Assembly: GCF_001645385.1 (NCBI RefSeq)
Contig: NZ_LVHI01000003.1
Span: 1-64,000, forward strand
DNA from: Rhodococcoides kyotonense
GTDB lineage: Bacteria; Actinomycetota; Actinomycetes; Mycobacteriales; Mycobacteriaceae
Direction: 5' to 3'
Length of the DNA stretch: 64,000 nucleotides
Under the pieces are notes generated by a model. That model worked only from the letters and a program-made list of their open reading frames with translations, ran no database searches and had not been told where the DNA came from. Positions 17,418 to 28,033 of this stretch are shown piece by piece (the stretch's first letter is position 1; every line of letters starts with the position of its first letter). The translations under genes were made by a program, and so were the position numbers.

Positions 17418-17659
17418 CGCGATGTGGACCCATCGACCGTCGCCGATGAGCCGCTCCCCTTCCGGATTCGAACCTCGACAGCCACTGCGGCGAACATGGG
17501 CAACAGCAGGCACTTGCGCACCAAGTGAAACAGACGTGCGGAAGCCACACCAGCCCGCCGGGTTTCGATGACCGATCGTGAGCATGCCGTGACCGAACTG
17601 TTGCCGAGGTTCCTCCGATCTCGACACGGGCGGAGCGACCCGAGCGGTAGAACGACTAC

Positions 17660-19360
17660 ATGACGTTCGTGATCCTCCAGCAGTGCTGCAACGACGCGTC
17701 GTGCACCGATGTCTGTCCCGTCGACTGCATTCATCCGACTCCCGACGAACCGGAATTCATGACGTCGGACATGCTGCACATCGAACCCGACGTCTGCATC
17801 GACTGCGGCGCGTGCGTCGACGAATGCCCGGTCGACGCGATTCGGGCCGATCACGAACTCGACGCCACCCAGGGTCGGTATCTCGATCTGAATGCCGACT
17901 GGTTCGAGCTGCACCCGTCGGGAGCCCGTGTCTACGACGAACCACGAAACTGGGCGGGAGTGGATTTCTCCGGCCGACGCGTCGCCGTCGTCGGTACCGG
18001 GCCTGCCGCGTTCTATGCGGCGACGGAATTGGCCGGCATTCGCGGCATCGAAGTCGAGATGTACGACCGACTTCTGACGCCGTACGGCCTCGTACGTTCG
18101 GGCGTCGCTCCCGATCATCCGGGCACGAAGGCCGTGACGGACCTCTTCCGCAGCGTTGCGGGCCGGAAATCCGTGCGGGTACACCTCGGCGTGGAGATCG
18201 GTTCCGACCTCACCCATGACGACCTGATCGCCCACCACGACGCCGTTCTGTACGCGACCGGAGCCGCCGACGACCGCACCCTCGGGATTGCGGGCGAAGA
18301 ACTGCCGGGCAGCCATTCAGCCCGCGAGTTCGTCGCCTGGTACAACGGCCATCCCGAGTACGCAGATCGCACCTACGATCTGAGTTCGCCCCGTGCCGTG
18401 GTGGTCGGCAACGGCAATGTCGCCCTCGACGTCGCCCGAATCCTGTTGGCGCCCATCACGGAACTGGAGAAGACCGACATCGCCGATCACGCACTGGAGG
18501 CGCTGCGTTCGAGTGCCGTTCGCGAGGTCGTCGTCGTCGGACGACGAGGTCCCTCGCATGCCGCGTACACCGGGCCCGAGTTGCTCGAGATCATGGCATC
18601 GCCGTGGATCGACCTCCACACGCCCGAGAACGACGTCACCACGGACGAGGCGACGAGGACTGCGATCGACGCCGGTTCCGCAGAAGTGACGACGGTGATG
18701 AAAGTGGCTCTGGCACAGGAGATAGCTGCTCGCCCGACACCGGACTCGGTCGACGAGGCGAAAAAACGGCTGATTCTTCGGTTCGGGTTGTCTCCCGCCG
18801 AGATCCTCGGGGAGGAATCCGTCTCCGCCATCCGGTTCGTGCGCGCGACGTCGACCGTGCACGACGACGGAACGGTCACGACCGAACCGACCGGCGAGGA
18901 GGAAACGATCGACACCGGTCTCGTGCTTCGCTCGGTGGGATATCGAGGCCGCGCTGTCGAATCGATACCTTTCGACCACACCCGAGGAATCATTCCGAAT
19001 CGAGACGGACGTGTGATCGACGACGACGGATCGACGGTCCCGGGCGTCTACGTCACCGGGTGGATCAAAAGAGGACCGTCGGGTGTCATCGGGACCAACA
19101 GAAAGTGCGCCGCGGATACCGTCGCCGCCATTCTCGAAGACATTGCCGCGGAATCCATTCCGCGCGCCCCGCACGGACGCGTCGAACTCGATGCGATACT
19201 CGCCGAGAAATGCCCTGACGCGCTGGATTTCTCGGACTGGTCGCGAATCGACGAAGCGGAAAGAAACGCGGGGGCAGAGCACGGCCGCCCACGCATCAAG
19301 TACGTCGGAGTCGACGACTTACGTTCTGCCGTCGTGCGCGACCGTACCGATCGTTACTGA
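17660..19360 (+). CDS. fprB: Ferredoxin/ferredoxin-NADP reductase
   Basis: 566 aa fusion. The N-terminal ferredoxin (1-65) has cysteines at 9, 10, 15, 19, 23 and at 46, 49, 52, 56 (CIDCGACVDECP), enough for a 7Fe or 8Fe cluster set. From about 105 follows an adrenodoxin-reductase-like flavoprotein with FAD motif VVGTGPAAFYAA, NADPH motif VVGNGNVALDVAR and C-terminal GWIKRGPSGVIGTN. Equivalent to M. tuberculosis FprB (Rv0886), which passes electrons between NADPH and P450-type partners. TAGAAC 6 nt before the ATG suggests a leaderless mRNA. Confidence 0.93.
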   Translation: MTFVILQQCCNDASCTDVCPVDCIHPTPDEPEFMTSDMLHIEPDVCIDCGACVDECPVDAIRADHELDATQGRYLDLNADWFELHPSGARVYDEPRNWAGVDFSGRRVAVVGTGPAAFYAATELAGIRGIEVEMYDRLLTPYGLVRSGVAPDHPGTKAVTDLFRSVAGRKSVRVHLGVEIGSDLTHDDLIAHHDAVLYATGAADDRTLGIAGEELPGSHSAREFVAWYNGHPEYADRTYDLSSPRAVVVGNGNVALDVARILLAPITELEKTDIADHALEALRSSAVREVVVVGRRGPSHAAYTGPELLEIMASPWIDLHTPENDVTTDEATRTAIDAGSAEVTTVMKVALAQEIAARPTPDSVDEAKKRLILRFGLSPAEILGEESVSAIRFVRATSTVHDDGTVTTEPTGEEETIDTGLVLRSVGYRGRAVESIPFDHTRGIIPNRDGRVIDDDGSTVPGVYVTGWIKRGPSGVIGTNRKCAADTVAAILEDIAAESIPRAPHGRVELDAILAEKCPDALDFSDWSRIDEAERNAGAEHGRPRIKYVGVDDLRSAVVRDRTDRY

Positions 19361-19519
19361 TTCGCAATTGTTCCGTTCCGCGATCTTGCTATTTCGGATC
19401 GCGCGTCGGAAAGAAAAACGTTCTGATGGAGACCGTGCATGGATTATTCGGGATCGCAGTCGTATAGTCGTTTCGTTCGCACCGACGCACCCCGAAAACA
19501 TCATTGGAGAACTTCGGAA

Positions 19520-19867
19520 ATGGCCAAGAAAGTCTATGTTCAACTCGTCGACGATATCGATGACAAGCCCATCGAGTCGGGCGGCGAACACATTGCATTC
19601 TCCGTCAACGGTGTCGACTACGAAATCGACCTGAGCGACAAGAACGCGAAAGAATTTCACCGCAAACTGAACTACTACATCGATCACTCGGCGCGTGTCG
19701 GTGGAAAACGAACCAAGAAGTCGGTCGGGACGACGACTGCGGGCGGTAAACGCGACGCCAATCAGACCAAGGCAATTCGAGAATGGGCGAAAGCGAACGG
19801 CTACGCGATCTCGGCGCGAGGCCGAATTCCAGCCGACGTCGAGAACGCTTTCGACGCAGCGCACTGA
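19520..19867 (+). CDS. lsr2: Lsr2 nucleoid-associated xenogeneic silencer
   Basis: 115-aa H-NS-like protein that bridges AT-rich DNA. N-terminal dimerisation domain: VYVQLVDDIDDKPIESG and FSVNGVDYEIDLS. C-terminal DNA-binding domain has the minor-groove-reading R100-G101-R102 in SARGRIPADV. ATG 19520 has GGAG 12 nt upstream. TATAGT at 19463-19468 is a candidate -10 element, giving a 45-nt leader. A 15-bp terminator follows. Confidence 0.96.
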   Translation: MAKKVYVQLVDDIDDKPIESGGEHIAFSVNGVDYEIDLSDKNAKEFHRKLNYYIDHSARVGGKRTKKSVGTTTAGGKRDANQTKAIREWAKANGYAISARGRIPADVENAFDAAH

Positions 19868-19960
19868 CGTAGCCACCCGACTCGGGTCGGACTCGGAGGC
19901 GTCGACGACAGGGGTGCGGGATCGCCGACGTCTCTGCAGTTCGAGACGAGCGTGAGACCA

Positions 19961-19994
19961 GAAAAGGGAGTCACCTCGCGGTGACTCCCTTTTC
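19961..19994. terminator. Bidirectional intrinsic terminator, lsr2 / tRNA-Ala
   Basis: GAAAAGGGAGTCACC and GGTGACTCCCTTTTC form a perfect 15-bp stem with loop TCGC. The A/T ends give a short U-run on both strands, so it can end lsr2 (+) and tRNA-Ala (-). Confidence 0.88.
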
Positions 19995-20013
19995 GGTGAA
20001 GCTTGTGTTCGAG

Positions 20014-20086
20014 TGGAGCTAAGGGGACTCGAACCCCTGACCCCCACACTGCCAGTGTGGTGCGCTACCAGCTGCGCCATAGCCCC
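20014..20086 (-). tRNA. tRNA-Ala (anticodon GGC)
   Basis: 73 nt. Acceptor GGGGCTA pairs with TAGCTCC (one G-T pair), then discriminator A. The anticodon stem CCACA/TGTGG closes the loop CTGGCAG with anticodon GGC. The T-arm GGTTCGAGTCC is standard. CCA is not encoded. Confidence 0.96.
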
Positions 20087-20181
20087 GTACTTCGCTCCCG
20101 CACCGCAGTGCGTTTGCTTGAACGAAGTTACACCATGCCGACTTGGAGCTACAAATCAGCTGGTCGGAGCCGCGGTCGCCG

Positions 20182-20934
20182 TCAGCCGATCGACTCGACC
20201 CAGCCGGAGTCCCGGAGCGCGTCGACGAGCGAACCATCGACGAGTACGCCCGGGGTCCCCGCAGCCCCGGTTGCCGCCAGAGCTTCACGGGCACCGTCGG
20301 CGTCGGCTGCCGCTTGCTCGGTCATCGCGCCCGACGTGATGCACTCGGCCGTGACATCCGACGCGCCACTGCGACGCGCGAGATCGGCGAGCTCGGAATC
20401 GGACCGGTCCGAGTCCGCGTTCTCCTCGGGCTGGAAATCCGCCGCGAAAAGCCCTGAATGGAACGCCGAATAGACAACCGCGTTCTCCGAGGCGGCAACG
20501 CACTGCGACGCGGCCGCCGCGCGGCTCGAATAGTTGCCGCTCGCCGACACCGCGTCGAGGCCCGGCAGAACGACCATGTGATAGCGGACGGCGACGGCGC
20601 CCTCGTCGATCTTCTGCGCGAGTTCCTGACCGTGCTTGATCTCGAGCTGGCCGCAGAACGGGCACATCGGGTCCTCGAAGAGATCGACCGTCGTGGCTGC
20701 GCCCGGCCGTGCGAGCTGAACGACCCCGCCGTCCTGCACCGTCAGCGCCACGTCGGCGTTCTTGACGGAACCGTATCCGTCGTTGCGTGGTTCGTCTCCG
20801 CCGCGCTGCCACAGGATTGCGACGACGACAACGATCACCACGACGACGAGCGCGACGCCCGCCAGAATGTAGGTGGACGTGCTGGAGGTGGGTTGCGGCG
20901 TGTGCTTGACGCTGGACGGTCTCTTCTGACTCAC
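20182..20934 (-). CDS. Membrane-anchored DsbA-like thioredoxin-domain protein
   Basis: 250 aa. A basic head and one membrane helix (about 22-42) precede an extracytoplasmic thioredoxin fold with active site C91-PF-C94 in DPMCPFCGQ, an inserted helical domain and the cis-Pro loop GTPGVLVDG. Family (Thioredoxin_4, PF13462) members form disulfides in secreted proteins. GTG 20934 directly precedes the SQKR head. The MFS gene ends 38 nt upstream on the same strand, so cotranscription is possible. Confidence 0.88.
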   Translation of the reverse strand: MSQKRPSSVKHTPQPTSSTSTYILAGVALVVVVIVVVVAILWQRGGDEPRNDGYGSVKNADVALTVQDGGVVQLARPGAATTVDLFEDPMCPFCGQLEIKHGQELAQKIDEGAVAVRYHMVVLPGLDAVSASGNYSSRAAAASQCVAASENAVVYSAFHSGLFAADFQPEENADSDRSDSELADLARRSGASDVTAECITSGAMTEQAAADADGAREALAATGAAGTPGVLVDGSLVDALRDSGWVESIG

Positions 20935-20972
20935 AGTCCGAATAGTACGGATCTACGTGCGTCGACGACTCG

Positions 20973-22202
20973 TCACGACGCGCGTTCGGCCGGTTTCGAT
21001 CGATCCAGGGTGTCGGGAACGCACATCCACCACACCGCCGCGACGAACAGAATCACGCCGGACATGACGAAAGCCGCTCCGTACGAATAATGTTCGACGA
21101 CGGCGCCTGCAATCACCGGACCGAGAATCGCGCCGACGTCCGCCACCATCTGGAAGGTCGACAGCACGGGACCACCGCGCGCCTTCGAACCGATGATGTC
21201 GGCGACCGACGCCTGCTGCGGCGGCGTCATCGCTCCGGATCCGACGCCCGCCACGAACGATGCGATCATGAACGGGACGATGTGGTCGGTCAGACCGATG
21301 GCCGCTGTGCCTGCCGCCGAGACGACGAGACCGAGTACGACGAACGGCTTCCGCCCGCGTACGTCCGACAGACGACCCGACCCGATCAGGACGAGCGCAT
21401 TGCCGACCGCGAACACCGCGAGCGCGATCGCAGCCACGGCAGCGGACCGGTCCAGTATTTCGATGACGAACAACGGAATCAGCGCGACACGTACGCCGAA
21501 GACCGCCCACCCTATAGCGAAGTTCGACGAGAGCGCCGCTCGGTACGCGGGCACCTTCAACGCAGCCCGCAGAGACATCACCGGCACGGCCGAGTCGTGT
21601 TCGTCTTGTCGTCCGGCGTCCTTTCCGAGACTGAAGAAGACGACCGCCGCGGCGACGACGAGAGCGACGGCGTAGACGACGAACGGCACGCGCAGACCGA
21701 AGTCGACGAGAGCGCCGCCGACCAGCGGGCCCCCGATCGACCCCATCAGGAAGCTCGTCGCGTACATGCCCGATACCCGGCCACGGCTCTGCGGCGGACT
21801 CATACGAATCAGCAGGCCGAGCGCCGACACCGAGAACATCGTCGATCCGATACCGCCCAGGCCACGGAAGATCAAAAGCTGCCAGTAGGTTTGAGCGACC
21901 GCGCACGCACCCGTGGACGCGGCGACGATGAGCAGGCCCGTCAGGTAGACGGGCCGCTCGCCGAGTTTCTGCACGAGTGCTCCACTCGCGGGCGCGAACA
22001 CCAATCGCATCGCGGCGAACGTGCTGATGACCGCCGACGCCGCGACGACGCCGACGCCGAACTCGGTAGCGAACTGCGGCAACGCAGGCGAGACGATGCC
22101 GAATCCCAGCGCGATGACGAAGCTCGCCGAGACGAGGACCCAGATCTCGGAGGGAAGTCGATCCGTGCGTTCCGAAGAGCTCGAAGGGTTCGAACTCGTC
22201 AC
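20973..22202 (-). CDS. MFS transporter
   Basis: 409 aa with about 12 membrane helices and the conserved MFS loop motif in [13 protein letters not shown] plus a motif-C-like [10 protein letters not shown] in helix 5. That layout is typical of drug/H+ antiporters (TetA/Bmr type). The GTG start overlaps the pgm stop (GTGA), so it is translated behind pgm. No substrate can be inferred. Confidence 0.86.
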   Translation of the reverse strand: MTSSNPSSSSERTDRLPSEIWVLVSASFVIALGFGIVSPALPQFATEFGVGVVAASAVISTFAAMRLVFAPASGALVQKLGERPVYLTGLLIVAASTGACAVAQTYWQLLIFRGLGGIGSTMFSVSALGLLIRMSPPQSRGRVSGMYATSFLMGSIGGPLVGGALVDFGLRVPFVVYAVALVVAAAVVFFSLGKDAGRQDEHDSAVPVMSLRAALKVPAYRAALSSNFAIGWAVFGVRVALIPLFVIEILDRSAAVAAIALAVFAVGNALVLIGSGRLSDVRGRKPFVVLGLVVSAAGTAAIGLTDHIVPFMIASFVAGVGSGAMTPPQQASVADIIGSKARGGPVLSTFQMVADVGAILGPVIAGAVVEHYSYGAAFVMSGVILFVAAVWWMCVPDTLDRSKPAERAS

Positions 22203-23839
22203 GATTCCTTCAGAGCCTGCGACACGAGTTCTTTCGCGGCGGACTGAACTTCGGCCAGGTGCTTCTCACCGTGGAAGGACTCTGCGTAGATCTTGTACAC
22301 GTCCTCGGTCCCCGACGGTCGCGCCGCGAACCACGCATTCTCCGTCGTCACCTTCAATCCGCCGATCGCCGCTCCGTTGCCGGGCGCTGCGGTCAGGGTG
22401 GCGGTGATCTTCTCGCCGGCGAGACTGGTCGCGGTGACCTGGTCGGGAGACAGCGCGGCCAGAACTGCCTTCTGCTCGCGAGTGGCGGGCGCGTCGACGC
22501 GCGCGTACGCCGGATTGCCGTACTGCGCGGTGAAATCGCCGTAGCGCTGCGACGGGGTCTTGCCGGTGACCGCGGTGATCTCCGACGCCAGCAGCGCGAG
22601 GATGATTCCGTCCTTGTCGGTGGTCCAGACACTGCCGTCGGCGCGCAGGAACGACGCTCCGGCGCTCTCCTCGCCACCGAAACCGAGGTCGCCGGTCACG
22701 AGCCCGGACACGAACCACTTGAAGCCGACCGGGACCTCGATCAACGACCGGCCGAGCCCCTGGACGACGCGATCGATCATGGACGACGACACCAGCGTCT
22801 TGCCGACCTTCGTCGCGGGCGACCAGCCCGGCCGGTGGGTGAACAGGTAGTCGATGGCAACGGCCAGGTAATGGTTGGGGTTCATCAGACCACCGTCGGG
22901 TGTGACGATCCCGTGGCGGTCGGAGTCGGCGTCGTTACCCGTCGCGATGTCGTAGCTGTCGCGCGCCGCGATCAGCGACGCCATCGCGTTCGGCGACGAG
23001 CAATCCATGCGAATCTTGCCGTCGGTGTCGAGCGTCATGAACCGGAAGGTGGCGTCGACGAGCGGATTGACCACGGTGAGGTCGAGGTTGTGACGTTCGG
23101 CGATCGCGGTCCAGTAGTCGACGCTGGCACCGCCCAACGGATCGGCCCCGATGCGCACGCCCGCAGCCCGAATGGCGTCGAGATCGACGACGCCCGGCAG
23201 ATCGTCGACGTAGCTGCCGAGGTAGTCGTACTCGCCCACCGTCGTACGCAGCGCCGTGGCGAGCGATACTCGCTTCACTCCGGCCAGATCGTTCTTCAGC
23301 AGTGCGTTCGCACGTTCCGCGATGACCTTCGTCGCGTCGCTGTCGGCCGGACCGCCGTGCGGAGGGTTGTACTTGAACCCACCGTCGCGCGGCGGGTTGT
23401 GCGATGGAGTGACGACGATGCCGTCGGCCTGGGCCGACGGCCCGGATGCGTTGTGTCGCAGGATCGCATGACTGACCGCGGGCGTCGGAGTGTATCCCTG
23501 CCCGGAATCGACGAGAACCGAGACGTCGTTGGCGGCAAGCACTTCCAAGGCCGTCGTCCATGCAGGTTCGGACAGCGCGTGGGTGTCGCGGCCGATGAAC
23601 AACGGGCCGGTGATGCCCTGCGATGCCCGGTACTCGACGATTGCCTGTGTCGTCGCGAGAATGTGGGCCTCGTTGAATGCGCCGTCCAGGCTGGAACCGC
23701 GGTGTCCCGAGGTACCGAAGACGACCTGTTGACCCGGGTCGGACACGTCGGGCGTGCGCGAGTAGTACGCCGTCACCAGGTGCGGAAGGTCGACGAGATC
23801 CTCCGGTAGGGCCACGGTTCCTGCTCTGTCGTGCGCCAC
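22199..23839 (-). CDS. pgm: Phosphoglucomutase (alpha-D-glucose phosphate-specific)
   Basis: 546 aa; interconverts glucose 1- and 6-phosphate for glycogen, trehalose and cell-wall sugars. The phosphoserine loop TPSHNPP holds S146, the metal site is [10 protein letters not shown], the sugar loop is GGEESAG and the phosphate loop is [15 protein letters not shown] 23839 is preceded by GGGAGG at 7 nt. Coupled to the MFS gene by a 4-bp overlap. Confidence 0.95.
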   Translation of the reverse strand: MAHDRAGTVALPEDLVDLPHLVTAYYSRTPDVSDPGQQVVFGTSGHRGSSLDGAFNEAHILATTQAIVEYRASQGITGPLFIGRDTHALSEPAWTTALEVLAANDVSVLVDSGQGYTPTPAVSHAILRHNASGPSAQADGIVVTPSHNPPRDGGFKYNPPHGGPADSDATKVIAERANALLKNDLAGVKRVSLATALRTTVGEYDYLGSYVDDLPGVVDLDAIRAAGVRIGADPLGGASVDYWTAIAERHNLDLTVVNPLVDATFRFMTLDTDGKIRMDCSSPNAMASLIAARDSYDIATGNDADSDRHGIVTPDGGLMNPNHYLAVAIDYLFTHRPGWSPATKVGKTLVSSSMIDRVVQGLGRSLIEVPVGFKWFVSGLVTGDLGFGGEESAGASFLRADGSVWTTDKDGIILALLASEITAVTGKTPSQRYGDFTAQYGNPAYARVDAPATREQKAVLAALSPDQVTATSLAGEKITATLTAAPGNGAAIGGLKVTTENAWFAARPSGTEDVYKIYAESFHGEKHLAEVQSAAKELVSQALKES

Positions 23840-23932
23840 GATGCGCCTCCCTCTGCCTTGCTCGATTCGCCTGCGGTCAACACTAGTTGCCCGCACCGAC
23901 TTTCTCGTGGTGGCGTCCCGAGAGCGGAACGG

Positions 23933-24721
23933 CTACTTCGGAGGGCGCGGAAGGAAGTAGCTGGTCCGCTGCTGGTACTCCTCGTATCCGGGCCGCTGCG
24001 ACATGCTTTTCTCCAACAACCGGGCACCGGTTGCGAAGACGAGGAAGTACGTCATGGCCACGGGTGACAGCACCGTGACGACGCCCGGCCACGCCGACGC
24101 CGCGATCAGGTAGATGCCCCACCACACGCACGCGTCGCCGAAATAGTTGGGGTGACGCGTCCACGACCAGAGACCGCGGTCCATGACCTTGCCCTTGTTC
24201 GACGGGTCGGCCTTGAACGCCTTCAGTTGCGCGTCGCCCGTGGCCTCGAACGTGAGCCCGACGGCCCAGAGGACGATTCCGACGAGTGCAACGACCACGA
24301 CCGAGCCGTGTGCCACCGAGGACACCTGGATCGGCAGCGACACGAACCACAACGCGAGGGCTTGGGTCAGATAGATCTTGCGCAGCGCATACAGGGTGCG
24401 GTTGCCGGACGCCTTCGACAACATCTCCTCGTACCGCGGGTCCTCGCCCTTCCCGCGTGAGCGCTGGAACATGTGCGACGCCAGTCGCAGTCCCCAGAGT
24501 GCGACGACGGCAGCCAGCACGAGCCGGCGCCACAGCTCACCCGTGCCGACCGCAGCCGCGACGGCCGCGATGAGCACGAAGCCGGCGCCCCACGTCACGT
24601 CGACGACGTTGTGCCGACCGATGCGGGACCCGATCACCGCAGTCACGATCATCAGCACCGCGGTCGCAGCAGCACTGCTCAGCGCGACGACCAGGAAATC
24701 GGACCATTCGAACGACGTCAC
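23933..24721 (-). CDS. DUF1295 membrane protein (steroid 5-alpha-reductase-like)
   Basis: 262 aa, about six membrane helices. The C-terminal block LWSWTRHPNYFGDACVWWG is the DUF1295/isoprenylcysteine-methyltransferase-like signature that binds NADPH or SAM. Last gene of the lipid operon; its GTG overlaps the preceding stop by 4 bp. A homologue (Rv0446c) follows ufaA1 in M. tuberculosis, so a role in modifying the same lipid is likely. Whether it reduces, desaturates or methylates is unknown. Confidence 0.85.
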   Translation of the reverse strand: MTSFEWSDFLVVALSSAAATAVLMIVTAVIGSRIGRHNVVDVTWGAGFVLIAAVAAAVGTGELWRRLVLAAVVALWGLRLASHMFQRSRGKGEDPRYEEMLSKASGNRTLYALRKIYLTQALALWFVSLPIQVSSVAHGSVVVVALVGIVLWAVGLTFEATGDAQLKAFKADPSNKGKVMDRGLWSWTRHPNYFGDACVWWGIYLIAASAWPGVVTVLSPVAMTYFLVFATGARLLEKSMSQRPGYEEYQQRTSYFLPRPPK

Positions 24722-26025
24722 GGTCTCGCGCCCACCCACTGTGGGCGCACCATCTCGATGCCGACGTGCCCACACTCATCCGGTCGCACCGCGAGAATCT
24801 GGTCGACGCCCATGCGACCGTCCCGGAACGCCATGCCGCCGCCGACGAGGTAGAGGCGCCAGACCCGGGCGACTTCCTCCCCCACGAGCGCGACGACGTC
24901 GTCCCAGCGAGCCTCGAACCGTTCGGTCCACACGTCGACGGTGCGAACGTAGTGTTCCCGCATCGCGTGGACGTCGCGTACCTCGAGTCCGGATTCCTCG
25001 ATCATCGCGACCGTTCGTCCCACCGGTCGCATGTACATGTCCGGTGCGATGAACGATTCGATGAATGCGCCGCCTCCGGGGTTGTCCCCCTCCTTGCGCG
25101 ACATCTGCTGCACGAGCACACGTCCGCCGGGTCGGACATTGGAGAACAGCGCAGCCGCGTACGTCGGATAATTCTTCTCGCCGACGTGCTCACCCATCTC
25201 GATCGACGCGACGGCGTCGAACGGGCCGTCCGGGATCTCGCGGTAGTCCTGAATCCTGATCTCGACACGGTCCTGCAGTCCGCGATTCGCGATGCGCTTG
25301 TCCACGAACGCTTTCTGCTCCCGCGAGATCGTGACGCCGACGACGCGTGCGTCGTAGTGCTCGGCGGCATGCAGACTCAGTGACCCCCAACCACATCCGA
25401 CGTCGAGGAACCGCTGCCCCGGTGCGGCGTCGAGCCCGATCTTGCGACAGACCAGATCGAGCTTGTCCCGCTGGGCGTCGTCGAGGGTGTAGTCCGGTGC
25501 ATCGGACGTCCAATAGCCGGACGAGTACGCCATGTGCGAGTCGAGAACCAACTCGTAGAAGTCGTTCGACAGGTCGTAGTGGTGACTGATCGCGGCCCGG
25601 TCGCGCAGCAACGAGTGCAGTCGCCCCTTGATGACGGCCTGCGAGCGTGGGGGTGCAAGCGGCTTTCCCAGCGCGCCCAGGTCTTTCGCGAGCTTCGCCA
25701 GCTTCACCAGCGCCGCAGGCGTGGGACGCACAGCCGTCAGATCACGCGAACGCACTTCGGACCACACGTGATCCAGCGCGTCGGCGATACTGCCGTCGAC
25801 GTCGAGTTCCCCGGTGACGTACGCCTGCGCGGCCCCGAGTTCCCCTGGGCTCCACAGCAATCGACGCAGGACGCTCGGACTGTTCACGCGAACGTGCGGA
25901 GCGCTCTCCGGACCCGCGACGCTGCCGTCCCACGCCTCGAGGTGAACGGGAAGCTCGCCCCCGACGAACGGCGCGAGAAGGTCGGCCAGACGTGGCGCGA
26001 CGCCGGTCGGTGCAGTGGTGTTCAT
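24718..26025 (-). CDS. Cyclopropane-fatty-acyl-phospholipid synthase family methyltransferase (copy 2)
   Basis: 435 aa SAM-dependent methyltransferase acting on unsaturated acyl chains of phospholipid. An N-terminal lipid-binding domain (about 1-130) precedes ISHHYDLSNDFYELVLD, SAM motif FLDVGCGWGSL and SIEMGEHVGEKNY with the CFA-type Glu. Product could be a cyclopropane, a methyl branch (tuberculostearate type) or a methylated intermediate. Diverged strongly from the neighbouring copy, so not a recent duplication. ATGA overlap with the upstream gene. Confidence 0.88.
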   Translation of the reverse strand: MNTTAPTGVAPRLADLLAPFVGGELPVHLEAWDGSVAGPESAPHVRVNSPSVLRRLLWSPGELGAAQAYVTGELDVDGSIADALDHVWSEVRSRDLTAVRPTPAALVKLAKLAKDLGALGKPLAPPRSQAVIKGRLHSLLRDRAAISHHYDLSNDFYELVLDSHMAYSSGYWTSDAPDYTLDDAQRDKLDLVCRKIGLDAAPGQRFLDVGCGWGSLSLHAAEHYDARVVGVTISREQKAFVDKRIANRGLQDRVEIRIQDYREIPDGPFDAVASIEMGEHVGEKNYPTYAAALFSNVRPGGRVLVQQMSRKEGDNPGGGAFIESFIAPDMYMRPVGRTVAMIEESGLEVRDVHAMREHYVRTVDVWTERFEARWDDVVALVGEEVARVWRLYLVGGGMAFRDGRMGVDQILAVRPDECGHVGIEMVRPQWVGARP

Positions 26026-27296
26026 TCGCCTCTCCTTCGATCGAGCACGACTTGTTGGACGTCGAGGTACCCCGACCGGAAGCCTGCCTCGGAATAGCAC
26101 AGATAGAAATGCCACATTCGGGCGAACACGCTGTCGAATCCGAGTTCGGCGACGTGCTCGGACTTGCGGCCGAACGCTCGATCCCAGTGACGCAACGTGC
26201 GAGCGTAGTGATCCCCCATCGACAATCGTTCGCGCACACGCAAACTCGTGTGCTGCTCGGTCACCTCCTCGATCGCCCGGATCGACGGCAGGAATCCGCC
26301 GGGGAAGATGTACTTGTGCACCCACGTATAGGTATTCCTGGTGGCGAGCATGCGATCGTGCGGCATCGTGATCGCCTGGATGGCGACGCGTCCGCCCGGC
26401 GCGAGAACGCGGTCGATCGTCCGAAAGTACGTGCCCCAGTACTGATGTCCGACGGCCTCGATCATCTCGACCGACACGACCGCGTCGTATTCTCCGTCGA
26501 CGAGCCGGTAGTCGAGCAGATCCACCTGAACACGCTCGGCACATCCGGCCGCTGCGATGCGCTTGTCCGCCAGGTCTTTCTGTTCGGTCGACAGCGTGAC
26601 CGACCGCACCGTCGCGCCGCGCCGAGCTGCGCGGATCGCGAGTTCGCCCCACCCCGTGCCGATCTCCAGCACACGGGTTCCTTCGCCCACTCCGGCCTTG
26701 TCCAGTAGCCGATCGATCTTGCGACGTTGGGCGTCGGCGAGTGATTCCCCGTCGTCGACGGTCCCGGTCGAGGCGAAGAGCGCACTCGAGTACGTCATCG
26801 TGTCGTCGAGGAACAACTCGAACAGATCGTTGGACAGGTCGTAGTGCCGCGAGATGTTCGACCGCGTGTTCTTCGTCGTATTGCGCTCGGTGCGTGGCGG
26901 TTTCGCAACGTACAGTCCTCGGAGGCGCTGCAGTGACGTCGGAATCAGGGTGGCCATGCGCGTCGCGAAGACCTCGAGAACGGCAGTGAGGTCCTCGGCG
27001 TCCCAGTCCCCCGCCATGTACGCCTCGCCGAACCCGATGAGTCCACTGTCTCCGACACGGGCCGCGAAGTCCGCGGACCGCCGGATCGTCATCAGCGGCG
27101 ATTCCGCGGTACCACCACCGATCAGCGTGCCGTCCTCCAGAAGGACCCTGATCGGAAGGCGGTTCACCGCACGGCGAAACAGAGCATCCGCGATGGGCCC
27201 GGCAACCGTGGCCTTCACCCCGGCAGGGGCACACGCGATCCCAGGCCACACGTCGCGGTCGATGGTCGAGACGTGTCGCGTCAGCGTTGTCGTCAT
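26022..27296 (-). CDS. Cyclopropane-fatty-acyl-phospholipid synthase family methyltransferase (copy 1, UfaA1-like)
   Basis: 424 aa. RHYDLSNDLFELFLDDTMTYSS, SAM motif VLEIGTGWGELA, VSVEMIEAVGHQYW and the downstream TWVHKYIFPGG block are the CFA/UfaA1 signatures. Placement between DUF1365 and DUF1295 matches M. tuberculosis ufaA1 (Rv0447c). ATG 27296 has AGGAAAGG 9 nt upstream. It starts within the stop of the DUF1365 gene (ATGA). Confidence 0.89.
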   Translation of the reverse strand: MTTTLTRHVSTIDRDVWPGIACAPAGVKATVAGPIADALFRRAVNRLPIRVLLEDGTLIGGGTAESPLMTIRRSADFAARVGDSGLIGFGEAYMAGDWDAEDLTAVLEVFATRMATLIPTSLQRLRGLYVAKPPRTERNTTKNTRSNISRHYDLSNDLFELFLDDTMTYSSALFASTGTVDDGESLADAQRRKIDRLLDKAGVGEGTRVLEIGTGWGELAIRAARRGATVRSVTLSTEQKDLADKRIAAAGCAERVQVDLLDYRLVDGEYDAVVSVEMIEAVGHQYWGTYFRTIDRVLAPGGRVAIQAITMPHDRMLATRNTYTWVHKYIFPGGFLPSIRAIEEVTEQHTSLRVRERLSMGDHYARTLRHWDRAFGRKSEHVAELGFDSVFARMWHFYLCYSEAGFRSGYLDVQQVVLDRRRGE

Positions 27297-28033
27297 CGGA
27301 TTGCCTTTCCTACTGTCGAAACACGCGGGCGTGGACGGATGGGAAGTCCCCTCGCCCACAGACGAATTCCTTGAAGTCGTATCTGCATCACCACCCGCAG
27401 CGGCGCGAGCGGTACCGCGACTGCGGATTTCACGGCTGCACGGGTGCTCGCTTCACGACGCGAGCCCGTGACGGTCGCGACGAAGGGCGGCGACCCTTCT
27501 CGCTCGAGCACGATCGACAGCCGAAGCGCGTCGTCGGGTTCGGGGAGCCTCATCCGATACTCACCGTCGACGTCGTTGAACGGAGACACGTAGAACTCCT
27601 TGCGCGTACGCGCACGGCCGGTGGCGTCCGTGTGGAGCAGGTATGCGTACCGTTCGCCGTACGTGTTGTGCACTTCGGCGACGACACACCTCACGTTCCC
27701 CTCCGGGTCGTGGCACCAGAACACACTGAGCGGGTTGAAGGTGTGCCCGAGCACCCGGGCGTTGGCCAACATCGTGATTCGTCCCCCGCGTAGATCGATG
27801 TCGTGTTCGGCGAGGAACGCGTCGATGTTCGCGCGGATGGACTTCGTCGGGTCGCCGATGTGGTCGCGGGGATCGAACACCGCCAACGGCCGCGCCATCC
27901 GATGCAAGCGAGGCAGGTCGTCGAGGTCTACGAACCAGCTGTAGCTCCTGTATCGAAACCTGTTCCGAAGCGGCGCTGTCCGTACGTGCTCGATCGTGGT
28001 CGAGTAGATGGCGTTCGACGCCGTCACGTCCAT
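27293..28033 (-). CDS. DUF1365 protein
   Basis: 246 aa, a single DUF1365 (PF07103) domain starting IYSTTIEHVRTAPLRNRFRYR, with the conserved LGHTFNPLSVFWCHD and AEVHNTYGERYAYLL blocks. Biochemical role unknown. The gene constantly accompanies an FAD amine-oxidase-like protein and a CFA synthase in actinobacteria and proteobacteria. Overlaps the FAD gene by 10 nt and the methyltransferase by 4 nt. Confidence 0.9.
   Translation of the reverse strand: MDVTASNAIYSTTIEHVRTAPLRNRFRYRSYSWFVDLDDLPRLHRMARPLAVFDPRDHIGDPTKSIRANIDAFLAEHDIDLRGGRITMLANARVLGHTFNPLSVFWCHDPEGNVRCVVAEVHNTYGERYAYLLHTDATGRARTRKEFYVSPFNDVDGEYRMRLPEPDDALRLSIVLEREGSPPFVATVTGSRREASTRAAVKSAVAVPLAPLRVVMQIRLQGIRLWARGLPIRPRPRVSTVGKAIR

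Noticed and set aside
15313..17550. A 745-codon frame apparently fusing extra sequence to the COG0523 GTPase
   Set aside because: The N-terminal half is Arg-rich shadow of the amidase gene; the GTPase begins at GTG 16356 just before its P-loop.
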